Shown in pieces: positions 1 through 9,301 of a stretch of 19,312 bases of DNA. The DNA is taken from positions 1 to 19,312 of the forward strand of contig RBNI01002197.1 in assembly GCA_003990745.1 (NCBI GenBank), in the 5' to 3' direction. This DNA comes from Jimgerdemannia flammicorona. Lineage: Eukaryota > Mucoromycota > Endogonomycetes > Endogonales > Endogonaceae. Each line of letters begins with the position of its first letter. The stretch's first letter is position 1. The position numbers and the translations under genes are program-made. Under the pieces are notes generated by a model. The model had not been told where the DNA came from, searched no databases, and was given only the letters and a program-made list of their open reading frames with translations.

Positions 1-12
1 AAAAAAAAAAAA
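1..12 (+). repeat. Poly-A run abutting a truncated gypsy LTR
   Basis: Twelve consecutive A residues open the window. Homology between the two gypsy LTR copies begins immediately after them: position 13 matches position 8537. The other copy has unrelated sequence, not poly-A, upstream of that point. The simplest reading is the 3' poly-A tail of a plus-strand LINE-type retroelement that inserted into the gypsy 3' LTR and lies mostly off the left edge. A simple A-run expansion or an assembly edge cannot be excluded. Confidence 0.45.
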
Positions 13-1065
13 GTAGTTCATATTGCTCATACTCAGGTGGTGGAGTTGTTGGTTCAATCTCGAGGGTTGTCTGGAGATATAGATTGTATTCTCTGGTCTC
101 TTCATTATAGTTGAAGTAATCGGGGTAAATACAGGTTAGTATTCATACTAGTGGTCATTATTCCAATAGGTCTCATAGGTGGTTATGAACTATTGCAAGT
201 TTATTGACAAGGTTGGTAGTATGATCAGAGTTGGCAGGAATCCTTGATTTAAGATCATGTCAGCATCAGAGGGATCATTGTCTTCTGCTTTGTCTTCATT
301 AAATCAGATTATATTGTAGATATTCTTTATGATATATCCAACTTGAGACATTTGCAGGATATGGTCATTGGGGTGTAGGAAGGTTCTGTCTGTAGTCTGA
401 ATGTACTCAAGGTACTTGTGATTGAGTTCTTATATTATATCATTGATTTGGCCATAGGATAGGGTAGCAACCATTTCAGCATTAGTAACTTGGAGGCAGA
501 GAATAAAGGTGCTATACTCATAGAAGAGTTCTTGATGTTTGTGGGTGATGAGTTTCTAGTGTTGAGACATTTGGGTAATGTCTGTGTTATGGTAGTGTTC
601 AATCATGTCTTCTAGGAGGCAGCCAATCTAGTAGTAGCTTGAGATTTGTCTAATTCAGTAGGCTTCACTAAGCATATTCAGGGTATTCTATCAGGCTTCT
701 ACAAAGTAGAGAGGTGCTAAGCTATGGATATTCATGAGGGGCAGAGGGGGTGTGGCTTGGTTGACAATGGCATTCTAAATGTCAGTACAGATGCAGTTAT
801 AGATCTCAGTACTCATGTTTGTATATTTAGAAGTTATGGTTGTGTGTTTAGTTTGTTTTGATCCTGATTGATAAGATCTCATTTGTATAAATCTTATATT
901 CTGTGACTTCATATTGACTCAGCTTTGTGTGCTGTAACTTCAGTTTGACTCAGCTTCATGATCTTGCAGATGATTTCCAGATTTGTTCAGGGGTTGTATG
1001 TGATTTTAGTGGCTTGTTCAGAGGGTGATGTGTGATTTCGGTAGCTTGGAGGTTGTGTGCTTACA
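13..1065 (-). repeat. Gypsy 3' LTR, truncated at the left edge
   Basis: The block is homologous to 8537-9094 plus 14135-14622, with differences that are overwhelmingly transitions plus a few small indels. Its outer edge is exact: both copies end in TTACA on the plus strand (TGTAA on the element strand), at 1065 and 14622, after which they diverge completely. The other end runs into poly-A at position 12, so the R and U5 portions are absent here. It carries the copy-1 version of the LTR ORF (start codon complement at 814-816) and a weakened TATA-like stretch near 880-895. Because this copy was never split by copia, it shows the undisturbed target site (573-577, GGGTA) corresponding to the GGATA duplicated around the copia element. 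Confidence 0.85.
29..816 (-). pseudogene. LTR-encoded ORF, copy 1 (3' LTR), partial
   Basis: The minus-strand reading frame starts at the ATG complementary to 814-816 (residues MSTEIYN) and continues to the left edge. It is broken by about ten point stops, mostly TAG and TGA. Where copy 2 has a TAA near 8760, this copy has CAA (glutamine), and where copy 2 has a one-base frameshift near 9050, this copy is intact, so the two copies complement each other as evidence for a real ancestral frame. Near 30-45 it encodes PPPEYEQYE, which contains a PPxY-type motif. I recognise no known domain. The protein would be polar, rich in Asn, Thr, Tyr and Gln, with an acidic stretch (residues EDNDPSDAD). No cysteine-histidine knuckle, signal peptide or clear membrane segment is visible. 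A structural or Gag-like accessory role is possible but unproven. Confidence 0.55.
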
Positions 1066-1079
1066 ACTCTCTCCTTCTT
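1066..1079 (-). promoter_or_regulatory. Gypsy polypurine tract (PPT)
   Basis: On the element strand this reads AAGAAGGAGAGAGT and abuts the TGTAAG terminus of the 3' LTR. A purine run directly 5' of the 3' LTR is the conserved primer site for plus-strand DNA synthesis in LTR retroelements. It supports both the element orientation and the LTR boundary at 1065. Confidence 0.75.
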
Positions 1080-1492
1080 AGCTTTTGATGTCCTCATCAG
1101 AGTCTTCTAATTTGTTCTAGTGTTATTATACCATTTGGGAGATCAAAAGTCTGGTGAAGTCTATTTTTTCAGAAAGTGGCATGCTCATAGTACAGTTGCC
1201 TAACACATTAGATTCACATGTTAAAGGGTCATATGTTCAATGCTATATACTGGAAGTAATTCTGATGTCATTCACTGCTGGAGAATTTTCTCTAAGGAAT
1301 CTTCTTAAATATCTATATCTCATTTCCCATCAGTAATATGAGAAGAATAGGCTTGCTTTCAGTTTTGCTATTTTTCCAGAGGGTCAGTATTCTTTTATCT
1401 TAACTTACTGAGTTCTTGATTTTGTTCATGATAATTATAATATTTAGGAGGGTAATATATAGTATATACTGATAGGTACTAGTTATTCAGTT
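1080..1492 (-). other. Gypsy 3' untranslated region
   Basis: The stretch lies between the chromodomain stop codon and the polypurine tract. No frame in either direction gives recognisable protein. The short plus-strand ORF at 1154-1336 has no family resemblance and is treated as chance. I see no repeat or hairpin of note. Confidence 0.6.
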
Positions 1493-1696
1493 TTAGTTAT
1501 TCAAGGAATCATATTCCTCTACTAAGTCAATAGTATTCTGGAGATTGGTCTTGGGTTCCCATGTTGCATTATGAATTGGATAACCTTTCCATTTAACAAG
1601 GTACTCAGGGTGGTTCTTGTTGCCACATTTGTTGAGAATTTGTTCAACTTCATATTCTTCTTGGTCATTAATAATGATAGATACAGGTAGTTCCAT
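1493..1696 (-). pseudogene. Chromodomain at the Pol C-terminus
   Basis: The frame contains the chromodomain signature in order: YEVEQIL, then YLVKWKGYP with the aromatic and Trp positions kept, then ATWEP, NL and a C-terminal VEEYDSL helix. In chromoviruses this domain follows integrase and is thought to direct integration by binding modified histone tails. It shares the frame of the integrase, RNase H and reverse transcriptase. It is separated from the GPY/F module upstream by a TGA just before the methionine at 1696, so it is the tail of Pol and not an independent gene. Confidence 0.9.
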
Positions 1697-2890
1697 GGTT
1701 CAGTTTAGGAATAGCTTATTGTCATTTTCATTATATTGTTTGAGATGTTGGATATTAAAGACTGGGTGAATCCTAATAGTATCTAGTAGTGCCAATTTGT
1801 AAGAAGTAGGAGAGACTTGTGCAATGACTTTGAATGATCCAATGAACTTGCTGTTCAGCTTTATAGATGGTCTATACTTGAGGTTATCAACTTGGTATCC
1901 TCAGATGTCTAGTAGAACTTTTTCTCCAATATCAAAAGTCTTCTCTCGATAGTACTAGTTAATATACTGTGACTGTTGTTCTTAAGCTCATGACAAATTC
2001 TTAATTGTGATTTGGCTTAGATTGCACATTTGGAGTAGGAATTCTTCAACAGCTTCGACTGTAGAGGGTTTATTAGTAGTTTGGATAAGTGTCAGAGGGG
2101 TGTTTGGATTTTGTCCAGTGTTGGCAAAGAATGGGGTCATTCCAAGAGAGACTTACTTACTGTTGTTGTAGGCAAACTCAACTACAGTGAGATGTTCATA
2201 CCAATCATCTTATCTATAGGAAATATAGTTTCTTAGTATTTATTCCAGAGTTTGGTTCATTCTTTCAGTTTGGCCATCTGTTTTAGAGTGAAAGGCTGTG
2301 GATAGTGCAAGTTTTGTTCCAAGGTGTACATGGAGGGCTTTCTAAAAATGGCTGGTAAATTTTGGGTCTCAGTCACTAACAATAATCTTAGAAAGACTAT
2401 GATAGCAGAAGATGTTGTCAAACAAGAATATGGCTATATCTAGTACTGTTGCAGTAGTAGTAGTTAGCACAAAGTGGGCTTGTTTACTGAGATAATCCAT
2501 AAAGACAATAATTGTATCCTTCCTGTTCTTGGTTCAGGGTAGTTGTACAATGAAGTCTATAGAGATTTGTTCCCAATTAGCAGATGATACTGAGATGGAA
2601 TGGAGTAGGCCAGGTTTTGCTAGTGTTGAGGACTTGTTGTATTGGCAGACATCACAGAAAGTGATGTAGGTCTTTAGCTGATCTGCCATGCAGGGCCAAT
2701 AGAAGTTTCAGGAGATAACTTTATAGTATTTATCAAATCCTAAATATTCAGCTATAGGGGCATCATGACATTTGAATAGGATAGTCCTTCAGAGGTCACA
2801 GTTATTTGGAACATACAATCTGTCCTTATAGTAGATTGCATTATCCTTCAGTTAGTATTGCTGATACCAGATATGCCTGTCAACATTATT
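1697..2890 (-). pseudogene. Integrase (zinc-binding HHCC, DDE core, GPY/F module)
   Basis: Reading right to left on the minus strand: a degenerate zinc-binding segment ends in CDVCQ near 2640-2660, with one histidine position apparently replaced by tyrosine. The catalytic core follows, with residues ISIDFI near 2545 (first Asp region), VSD at 2380-2372 followed by a TGA where arginine is expected, DPKFTS, then TDGQTERMNQ (Glu region) near 2270-2300 and VEFAYNN near 2175. A GPY/F-type module follows at about 1740-1930 (GEKVLLD, KFIGSF, YKLAL, HPVFN). The enzyme joins the reverse-transcribed DNA to the chromosome. Several TAG and TGA stops make this copy nonfunctional, but the frame itself is kept to the chromodomain. 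Confidence 0.88.
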
Positions 2891-2905
2891 ACTACTTAGA
2901 ATTTC

Positions 2906-3420
2906 TCAGAGTGTTTGAGCTTCTTTATCATTAGTATATGCTGTAATAATTTGTTCCATGATAGAGTTTGTAACCAAGGTGAGAGTTTGGATAACTTCTT
3001 CAATTGGTGGTCTGGAGATTGCATCAGCAACAATATTTTCCTTACCAGGATAATACTGGATTTCATAGTCAAAGTTGGTGAGAACTTTCATCCATCTGGC
3101 TTACTTTTGGGAAAGAGTAGCCTGGATCTTGATGTTGACTAATGACTTGTGGTCAGTCAATACAGTGAAGTGTGCTTCTTCTAGATATAGTTGCCATTTG
3201 ATCAGGGTATCTATGATGGCTAACATTTTCTTCTTATGAGTTATATAGTTGATTTTGGCATCATTGAACTTTTGAGAGTGATAGGTCATAGGGTGTCCTT
3301 CTTGCATGAGTACTGCTCTAAGGGTTAGATCAGAGGCATCAGTAGTAACTTTGTATGATAGGGCAGGGTTTGCTGCTTGAAGTACTGGAGTGGTTATCAA
3401 GGCATCCTTTAGTGCTTGAA
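2906..3420 (-). pseudogene. RNase H domain of gypsy Pol
   Basis: Recognisable gypsy RNase H landmarks occur in order: TTDASD (catalytic Asp at about 3340), a residue run like YHSQKFNDAKINY, FTVLTDHKSL near 3165, and the C-terminal YPGKENIVADAISR with the last catalytic Asp. This is the domain that degrades the RNA strand of the RNA-DNA hybrid. One stop separates two open pieces near 3095, and a usually conserved Gly after TDAS is Arg here (RAVL), a G-to-A type change. Same frame as RT and integrase. Confidence 0.9.
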
Positions 3421-3439
3421 AGGTAGTATCTTACTCAGA

Positions 3440-4365
3440 TCTCCAATTTACAAGATTGTTGAAGTCCTTTTCTTATTTCATAGTCCAGGGCTATTCTTCT
3501 TTCTTGCTATGCTTGGTCATTTGGATAAGGGCAGTAGCAATCTTGGCAAAGTTGGCAACAAATTATCTGTAATAGTTTGCTAATCTCAGGAATAACTGAA
3601 GGTCTTTCAGCTTCTTGGGTCTGGGCTAATACTTGATTGTGGAGATTTTGCTGGGGTTTACTTTGATTCCATTGGGCATGATAATATGTCCAAGGAATTG
3701 GATTTCTTTCAGGAGAAATTCATATTTGCTAAGTTTTGTAAAGAGTTGGTTTTCTTGGAGTTTTAGTAGTACTAGTTCAAGGTATTCAAGATGTTTCTCC
3801 AGGGTTTTGCTGAAGACTAGAATATCATCAATGTAGACAACAATAAATTTGTTCAGATATGGGTACAGGATAGTATTCATCAGAGTCTGGAAAATTGCTA
3901 GAGTATTAGTTAAGCTAAAGGATATAATTAGGAACTTAAAGTATCTATAGTGAGTTCAGAAGGCTGTCTTGTAGATGTCTTCTTCTTTCATGGCAATTTG
4001 CCAGTAACCATTTTACAGGTCAAAAGAGCTCATGAATTGCAGGTTGGTGAGCCTATTGAATATTTTATCAATTCTGAGTAGTGGGTAACAGTTCTTGATA
4101 GTTTGTTCATTAAGGTTATAGTAATCAATGCACATTCACAAGTCTCCTCCTTTCTTTACAATGAAGAGGACTGGTATACCATAGGGTGATACACTGGGTC
4201 TGATAAATCCTTATTCTAGGAGTTTGTCAATTTTTTTTTTGAGTGCATCAATTTCTCTCGGAGATATGTGGTAGATTGACTTGAAGGCTGGCTTAGCATC
4301 TAGGATAGTCTTGATTGCATAGTCTACTGCTCATTTAGAAGGTAGGCCTTTCAAAAGCTTCTTCA
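3440..4365 (-). pseudogene. Reverse transcriptase of gypsy Pol
   Basis: The frame shows AVDYAIK, then GFIRPS, SPYGIPVLFIVKKGG and CIDYYNLN (RT motifs 1-2), FDL with NGYWQIAM (motif 3 region), and the catalytic box FIVVYIDDILVFSK, with YIDD at 3835-3824. It is followed by FLGHII and the thumb segment. Motif order and spacing match Ty3/gypsy RT. Roughly six stops interrupt it (all TAG, TGA or TAA explainable by transitions), including one just after GGDL. The N-terminal linker from protease changes frame at about 4350-4390, so protease and RT are not in one frame in this copy. Confidence 0.92.
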
Positions 4366-4589
4366 GGAATACATATGTCTCAGAATTTCTGAAGTAGTGG
4401 TCTGACATAGCTGTCAACTTTGGAAAAGTCTTCTTCAGAGTTCTTGGGTTCTCCTTTGGATGGGCAGATGGAGATAGCAAAGAGAGGATATTTCTTGGCC
4501 AATTTCTTGAGCTATAGCTTGTTGATATAGGTAATCTTTGGTCCAGGGTTACTAGAGCTGAGTGGGTCCTTTTCACCTTACAGTTTGAA

Positions 4590-4970
4590 GTTGTGGTATC
4601 CTTTCTTAATAATCAGAGAATGGTTTACCCAATTGATCATAGGGTTCTCTTATTTTAACCATGGGGTTCCAAGGATGATTTCATTGTCAGGAAGTGGTAT
4701 AATCTGGAGGGTAACATATACTTGGTAGTCACCAATTCAGAAGAATAGATTATGGACTTTCTTGCTAATAATATGGAAGATTCCATTAGCTATAGCAACT
4801 GCTTGAGTTTGTTGTACCAGAGAGGTGAAGACCTTGAGTCTGTTGGCTGTTTCTTCATTGATGAAGTTGCCTAAGGCACCACTGTCTATCATAATCTTGA
4901 CAGGTGCTTAGTTAACAAAAGCTTGAAGTATAAGCAGTTTGTCTGATCCAATGGTAGTGATTTTGGTTAT
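4590..4970 (-). pseudogene. Aspartic protease of gypsy Gag-Pol
   Basis: The catalytic motif is IMIDSGALGNFI (DSGA at 4886-4875), followed about 70 codons later by the flap and C-terminal signature EIILGTPWL near 4670-4650. This spacing is typical of the retroelement pepsin-like protease monomer that matures Gag-Pol. It lies in the same frame as the zinc knuckle and dUTPase and directly after the dUTPase. A couple of TAG/TGA codons break it. Confidence 0.85.
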
Positions 4971-5138
4971 AGGAGTTTTCCTTCTGTTGGTTCTTCTTTA
5001 AGCCAGTTTATTGATACAAGAGAAGCAATCATCAATCATTTAGGAAGAGTACATTCCAATACCATGGGGGCATCAGCTACTTGGTATATATCCATCTTTG
5101 ATTTTCTTGTAAAATTGTTCTTCTTTATTTATGATAGG

Positions 5139-5520
5139 TTAGACTGGGGCCTTGTTTGATGAGCTAAATTCTTTAGATCCTTGGATGGTTGGTAGTAGTT
5201 CAGGGACTTTCTTGACTATCAGAGTTGACTTGATTTTCTCAAATAGGATCTGAGTGATACAGAAACCAGTGGAAATTTTAAAGAGTGTCCAACTATGGTT
5301 TTGGATGAGGACAATAATTTTGCCTATATAATCTTTATCAATGACTCCTCCTTCTACTGAGAGTCTTTTCAATGCTAGGCTGCTGTGACAGCATATTCTT
5401 CTAACATGTTCTTTAGAGATTTGGATGCTGATTCATGTGTAGACTTACTTGACTTCTTGGTTGGAGACTGTAGCTTCTTTGGCTGCATACAGGTCATATT
5501 CAGCTGCCTTTTGGCTTCCT
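5139..5520 (-). pseudogene. dUTPase domain between nucleocapsid and protease
   Basis: All five dUTPase motifs are recognisable in order on the minus strand. Motif 1 is AAEYDLYAA (about 5507-5481), where the usual Gly is Glu. Motif 2 is CCHSSLALK (about 5395-5368). Motif 3 is GGVIDKDYIGKIIV (about 5351-5310), keeping the Asp and Tyr that bind deoxyuridine. Motif 4 is GFCITQILFEKI (about 5280-5240). Motif 5 is the Gly/Ser-rich tail TIQGSKEFSSSNK (about 5185-5145), degenerate. The length, about 125 codons, fits a trimeric dUTPase monomer, the enzyme that hydrolyses dUTP to limit uracil in newly made DNA. It shares the frame of the Gag zinc knuckle upstream and the protease downstream, with two stops before motif 2. 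The alternative, an unrelated linker, is unlikely given five ordered motifs. Confidence 0.85.
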
Positions 5521-5639
5521 TTTGTTGGGGCCTTAGCAGTTTGTCTTAACTTGATAAAATTTAGTGTTCTGGTAGTTAGGTTATTGAGGTAGTGCAGAGT
5601 AGTAACAGTTGCTTATGTTGCTATATGGGGTTTTTGGTT

Positions 5640-7820
5640 GGGGTAGACACTGGCCATATGTCCTGTTTTTTGGCAATAGAAGCATGCTCCACTTCTTCAA
5701 AGTTCATTCCTTTCTCCTTCAGTAAGTTTCTTGAAGGTACTCAGCTGGGTGGATTCATGATTTCTGGGTGTCCATGAGGTGGATGTTGAGGGAGCTTGGG
5801 ATGCTTCATACTTGGGTTCTTCTTTCTTGGTCTAAGTCTTTTCCTTGTTATTGAATTGTCTTCGAGACAGAATTGGTCCAGCTATTAGGATTCACTTGAC
5901 CATAGTCTTAATTCTTGTCAGGCACCATTGTTGATGGTTGCAACCAACTGGGCATCTTTGTTCTTGGATTTTTCTTGTAAGTCATTCAGATAGTGCATCA
6001 AATAAATGGTCTGCTCTTATATTATTCTGTGCTTCATTATTGACAATATATCCTAGGCCAACAGTGTTCAGGAGTAACTCAAGTTTTGTACAGAAGGTTT
6101 CAAATTCTTCCTTATCATATATATTGAATTTGAGATTACAGAGTTTTACTCAAGATTCAGCAATCATGGTTTCACTGTGGTACTGAGCAATTATGAGTTG
6201 TTTCAGTCCAGGGGCTACAGGATGGGCTCTATATCCTGGGGCATTGTTTGCTGTATTCTGAGCAACTACTGTAGGTCAGGTATCCTATGTGAGGGATTTT
6301 TCAGGAAGAGTTTGTCACCATTCTTCAGCAGGTCCTTGGAAGAATATAACAACTCAACAGACATAGGCTGTGGTAGTAGCAAAGAGTTGTTCCAGAGTGT
6401 GGTCTTGATTGTTTGTCAGAAGGTAGTCTGCAACTCACTCATTGGTCTATTGATTGGCTTCAAAGTTGGTGTCAACTATACTAGACTTCTTGTGCAATAC
6501 TATTGAAGGTAGGTAGGCTCAGATTTTTGGTAGGTCAGATCTGTTCAGCTAAGATAGTAATGGTTGCTACTATTATTACTATCTGGGCTGTAAGGTCTAG
6601 AATCTGTTGGTTCACTATATTGTTTGCTGGAGGCAGTTGGACTACTAGTAGTAGTGTTACTGATACTACTTGAGGTACTGGTGCAGAGTGTGAGGGTGTT
6701 CTTTGGGTCTGTGTAAGTTGCTGGAGTAATAGTTGTGGGTCTGGAGTATGGGTTTGATAGATAGCTGTTTGTTGCTGTATAGGTGTGTTCTGTTCTGATA
6801 GAGGTACATCTCCTTCAGTGGTGTATCTGGAATCGAATTCACTGAGATACTCCTCCTTCTCTTCAGTTTGGTCTCTGTGTAATTGGGTTTGCTCAGCATC
6901 AAAGTAGACAGAATCAGTTATATATCTGATTTTAGATGAACTTAATTCAAAGTCAAGTTCTGGTTTGGTGTTGGTTTTGGATTTAGATGGGGCTATAGCT
7001 GGGCCTGCTTCTGGTTCAGGGTCAGGTTGTTGATGAAGAGTTTCTCTTGCTTCTTCCTTAAGAATATAGTAGGCCTTACTATTCTAGAATTGGTAGTATA
7101 ATGCAGTCTTAGTTCTGGTGTAGTGAAAGTCAGTCAAGTTGAGCTACTTGGCTACAGAGGCTTGAACTAAGGCTAGAAAGACTGCTGCTGGGTATCCTAG
7201 ATTGCTCAGATTTGTGGAGCTGACAAAACTCTTATTGAGAAGAGTAAAGAAGGCTTCTATAAGACCTTCTTCATCTTGACTTGTGGGGTGTAGAGTAAGA
7301 GTTCAGTAAATAGAGTTTCACCTATCTGCTGATTTAATTGGAGTACTTCTTTCTTTGAATGAAGTTTGTCCCACTTGTTACAAGTGTGGAGGTCAAATTG
7401 TCCTTGTATGTCAGATTCAATTCTCTCCAGATTGTCAGATGGTTCAGGATAAATTCCAGTTTAGAAGTTGGGCTTTATACTAACTTGTAGGAATTCTCAG
7501 AGGGGTTTATAGCAAGGTGAGAAAGTATCTTAAAGCAGAATTGGATTGTAAACTGCTGCTACCAAGTTGTAAGAGGATTACTTATTAGGGTAACCATTAC
7601 ATAGTTCTGAAAGAGTTTTCTAGAGGTTCTGGATATTCTGGAAGACTGTTTTCTTAAGGTCAAGATCAATTTCGTATGGAGTACATCCTCTATGTTTATT
7701 GATTTCAAGATTGGGTTGATGTCTCAACCAAAGTCCTTTCTTGGACTAACTCTGGATGTTCAGGATTTTCTATATTTCAGGAAGTTCAAGAAACTAAAAC
7801 CAGCTTAGTTGAATTGGCAT
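5640..7820 (-). pseudogene. Gag polyprotein (long N-terminal region, capsid, zinc knuckle)
   Basis: The likely start is the ATG at 7820 (residues MPIQLSWF), with homogeneous coding character down to the knuckle. The last part contains a capsid-like segment (about 6500-5930; residues such as FFQGPAEEW and KEEFETFCTKLE), then a basic region and LTEGERNEL followed by the zinc knuckle C-FYC-QKTGH-MASVY near 5684-5643. This is a CX2CX4HX4C pattern whose last Cys reads Tyr (TGC to TAC). Gag packages element RNA into virus-like particles in the cytoplasm. About 730 codons before pol is long for a chromovirus. Residues encoded at about 7000-6600 are Gln-, Pro- and Thr-rich. Frame changes occur near 7280 and 6490, and there are many TAG/TAA/TGA stops. 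No frameshift is visible between Gag and the dUTPase. Confidence 0.75.
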
Positions 7821-7925
7821 ATTGCTGCAGACAATACCCAATTAGGAAATTTCATAACAGAGTTAGGAGTGGGACCTAATGGGGAGCAGATTTACTTAAG
7901 AGTGGTTTATGGGATATTAAATAGG

Positions 7926-7931
7926 TTTATT
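7926..7931 (-). terminator. Polyadenylation signal AATAAA in the gypsy LTR
   Basis: TTTATT on the plus strand is AATAAA on the element strand. It lies about 115 bases downstream of the inner TATA box, consistent with R-region polyadenylation of the genomic transcript. Confidence 0.4.
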
Positions 7932-8046
7932 CATTATTCATAATATTGCTATACTAGGAGTAGTTGTATGAAGGGGTATTGTGGAGAAGTGTTCAGAAAT
8001 GTTCTTGTGTATTCAAGTCTAAGATTCTGAGATCTGGGAGAAGGAG

Positions 8047-8054
8047 TATTTATA
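8047..8054 (-). promoter_or_regulatory. Inner TATA box of the gypsy LTR (genomic RNA promoter)
   Basis: The element strand reads TATAAATA, followed by a pyrimidine-rich stretch with ACTCC and CCTTCTCCC. A transcript starting about 30 bases downstream would begin near 8020 and run into Gag at 7820. It lies after the LTR ORF stop, so the ORF would sit wholly in U3. Confidence 0.5.
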
Positions 8055-9089
8055 CTAGTGAGGGGCTATTTGGGCTATGCTGAATATGGATATAGCACTT
8101 AGTACCTTGCTGAGTTAAAATACAGTCATGTAGTATAAGTGTGATCTGACATATCAAGAGATTGTCTGACTGCTGAGTTAGTTCACAGTCATGTTATATA
8201 AGACTAATCTAACTATACTATGACTGCTAAGCTATTTATAGATTTATATGCTGTCTGGGTAGTCTTCAATGATATCACTATCAATGACATTATCTCTAAT
8301 GAAGTAGTTATCTAGAAAGAGTTGTTCATGGATTAACTCTCCTTGTTCACTGAGGTAATAATACATTGAGACTTCATCACTGTCCCACAGGATAGCATCA
8401 TCTGTCTTATATGCTGGGTAAGGTATTGGTGGGCAAAGGAGGAGTGTATCATCTTTACTTTCATCAGATTCACTATCTACATATCTTCTATAAGTTACAG
8501 CACTATAAGTTGCAGGGTTGTAGTAAGCTGGTGGCTGTGGTTTATATTGCTCATACTCAGAGTTATTGGTTCAATCTTGAGGGTTGTCTGGAGGTATAGG
8601 TTGTATTCTCTAGTCTCTTTATTGTAGTTGAAGTAATTGAGAGTAAATGTAGATTGGTATTCATGCCAGTGGTCATTATCCCAATAGGTCTCATAGGTGG
8701 TTATGAACTGTTGCAAGTTCATTAGTAAGGTTGGTGGTGTGATCAGAGTTGGCAGGGATCCTTAATTTGAGGTCATATTAGTATCAGAGGAATCATTGTC
8801 TTCTGCTTCATCTTTATCAAATTGGATTATATCATAGACATCCTTCATAGTATATCCAACTTGAGGTATTTGCAGGATATGGTCATTGGAGTGCAGGAAG
8901 GTTCTGTCTGTGGTCTGAACATACTTGAGATACTTGTGATTGAGTTCTTATATTATGTCATCAATTTGGCCATAGGACAGGGTAGTAACCATTTTGGCAG
9001 TAGTAACTTGGAGGTAGGGAATAAAGGTACTGTACTCATGAAGAGTTCTCAATGTTTGCAGGCAATGAGTTTCTGGTGTTGAGACATTT

Positions 9090-9094
9090 GGATA
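9090..9094. repeat. Target-site duplication GGATA, left copy
   Basis: Five bases directly before the copia 5' LTR, repeated exactly at 14130-14134. Removing the element and one copy restores continuity with the intact gypsy LTR at 573-577 (GGGTA), which confirms the insertion site. Confidence 0.95.
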
Positions 9095-9248
9095 TATTGA
9101 AATATATAGGTTACAACTCGATATATGGTGGCGCAGCCTTCCTTGACTACATCATCATGTAAACGTCACTAATTGTGACACATAAAAGCGCGTAAGAATT
9201 AGCAATAAACAGTTCGCTGCTCTCTCCAAAAATCCACATTCCACAATA
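9095..9248 (+). repeat. Copia 5' LTR (154 bp)
   Basis: Matches 13976-14129 over its full length with nine substitutions and no indel. It starts TATTGAAATA and ends CCACAATA. It contains an AATAAA at 9204-9209 and an A-rich TATA-like stretch (CATAAAAG) near 9181. The original of that stretch seems to have contained tandem CpG sites now decayed differently in each LTR. Confidence 0.95.
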
Positions 9249-9263
9249 GGTTATGAGCCCCGG
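9249..9263 (+). promoter_or_regulatory. Copia primer-binding site, complementary to initiator tRNA-Met anticodon arm
   Basis: The bases directly after the LTR read GGTTATGAGCCCCGG. The reverse complement contains GGGCTCATAACC, which is the anticodon stem-loop (with the CAU anticodon) of eukaryotic initiator tRNA-Met. Drosophila copia and yeast Ty5 prime from this internal site with a tRNA fragment rather than from the tRNA 3' end. The two bases beyond the 12-base core are a weaker fit. Confidence 0.8.
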
Positions 9264-9301
9264 TTAGCGGCTATACACCCCTCTTACACATATGCTATAC
9301 A

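Larger units (their letters stand above)
7821..8243 (-). other. Gypsy R-U5 and leader region
   Basis: The stretch between the LTR ORF stop codon and the Gag start is noncoding on both strands. On the element strand it contains a TATA box (8054-8047) and, about 115 bases further on, an AATAAA signal (7931-7926). This is the order expected for the end of U3, R and the start of U5. The inner LTR boundary and the primer-binding site should lie at about 7.83-7.91 kb, but I could not fix them: there is no clear CA-TGG junction, and the 3' LTR copy that would define it is truncated. Confidence 0.5.

Noticed and set aside
4230..4242. Poly-T run as a terminator or reverse poly-A tail
   Set aside because: It lies inside the gypsy RT frame, where it encodes a Lys run on the minus strand next to conserved RT residues.
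5592..6506. Plus-strand ORFs as genes
   Set aside because: They are antisense to Gag, whose zinc knuckle and capsid-like residues are recognisable on the minus strand.
7840..7900. tRNA primer-binding site for the gypsy element (for example the stretch with GGTCCCACTCC on the minus strand)
   Set aside because: No convincing CA-TGG junction or match to a tRNA 3' end that I can verify; mutation or self-priming could explain this, so it was not annotated.
13..9094. Segmental or tandem duplication instead of LTRs
   Set aside because: The repeats flank the internal Gag-Pol region in direct orientation, begin with TG on the element strand and abut a polypurine tract, which fits LTRs better.
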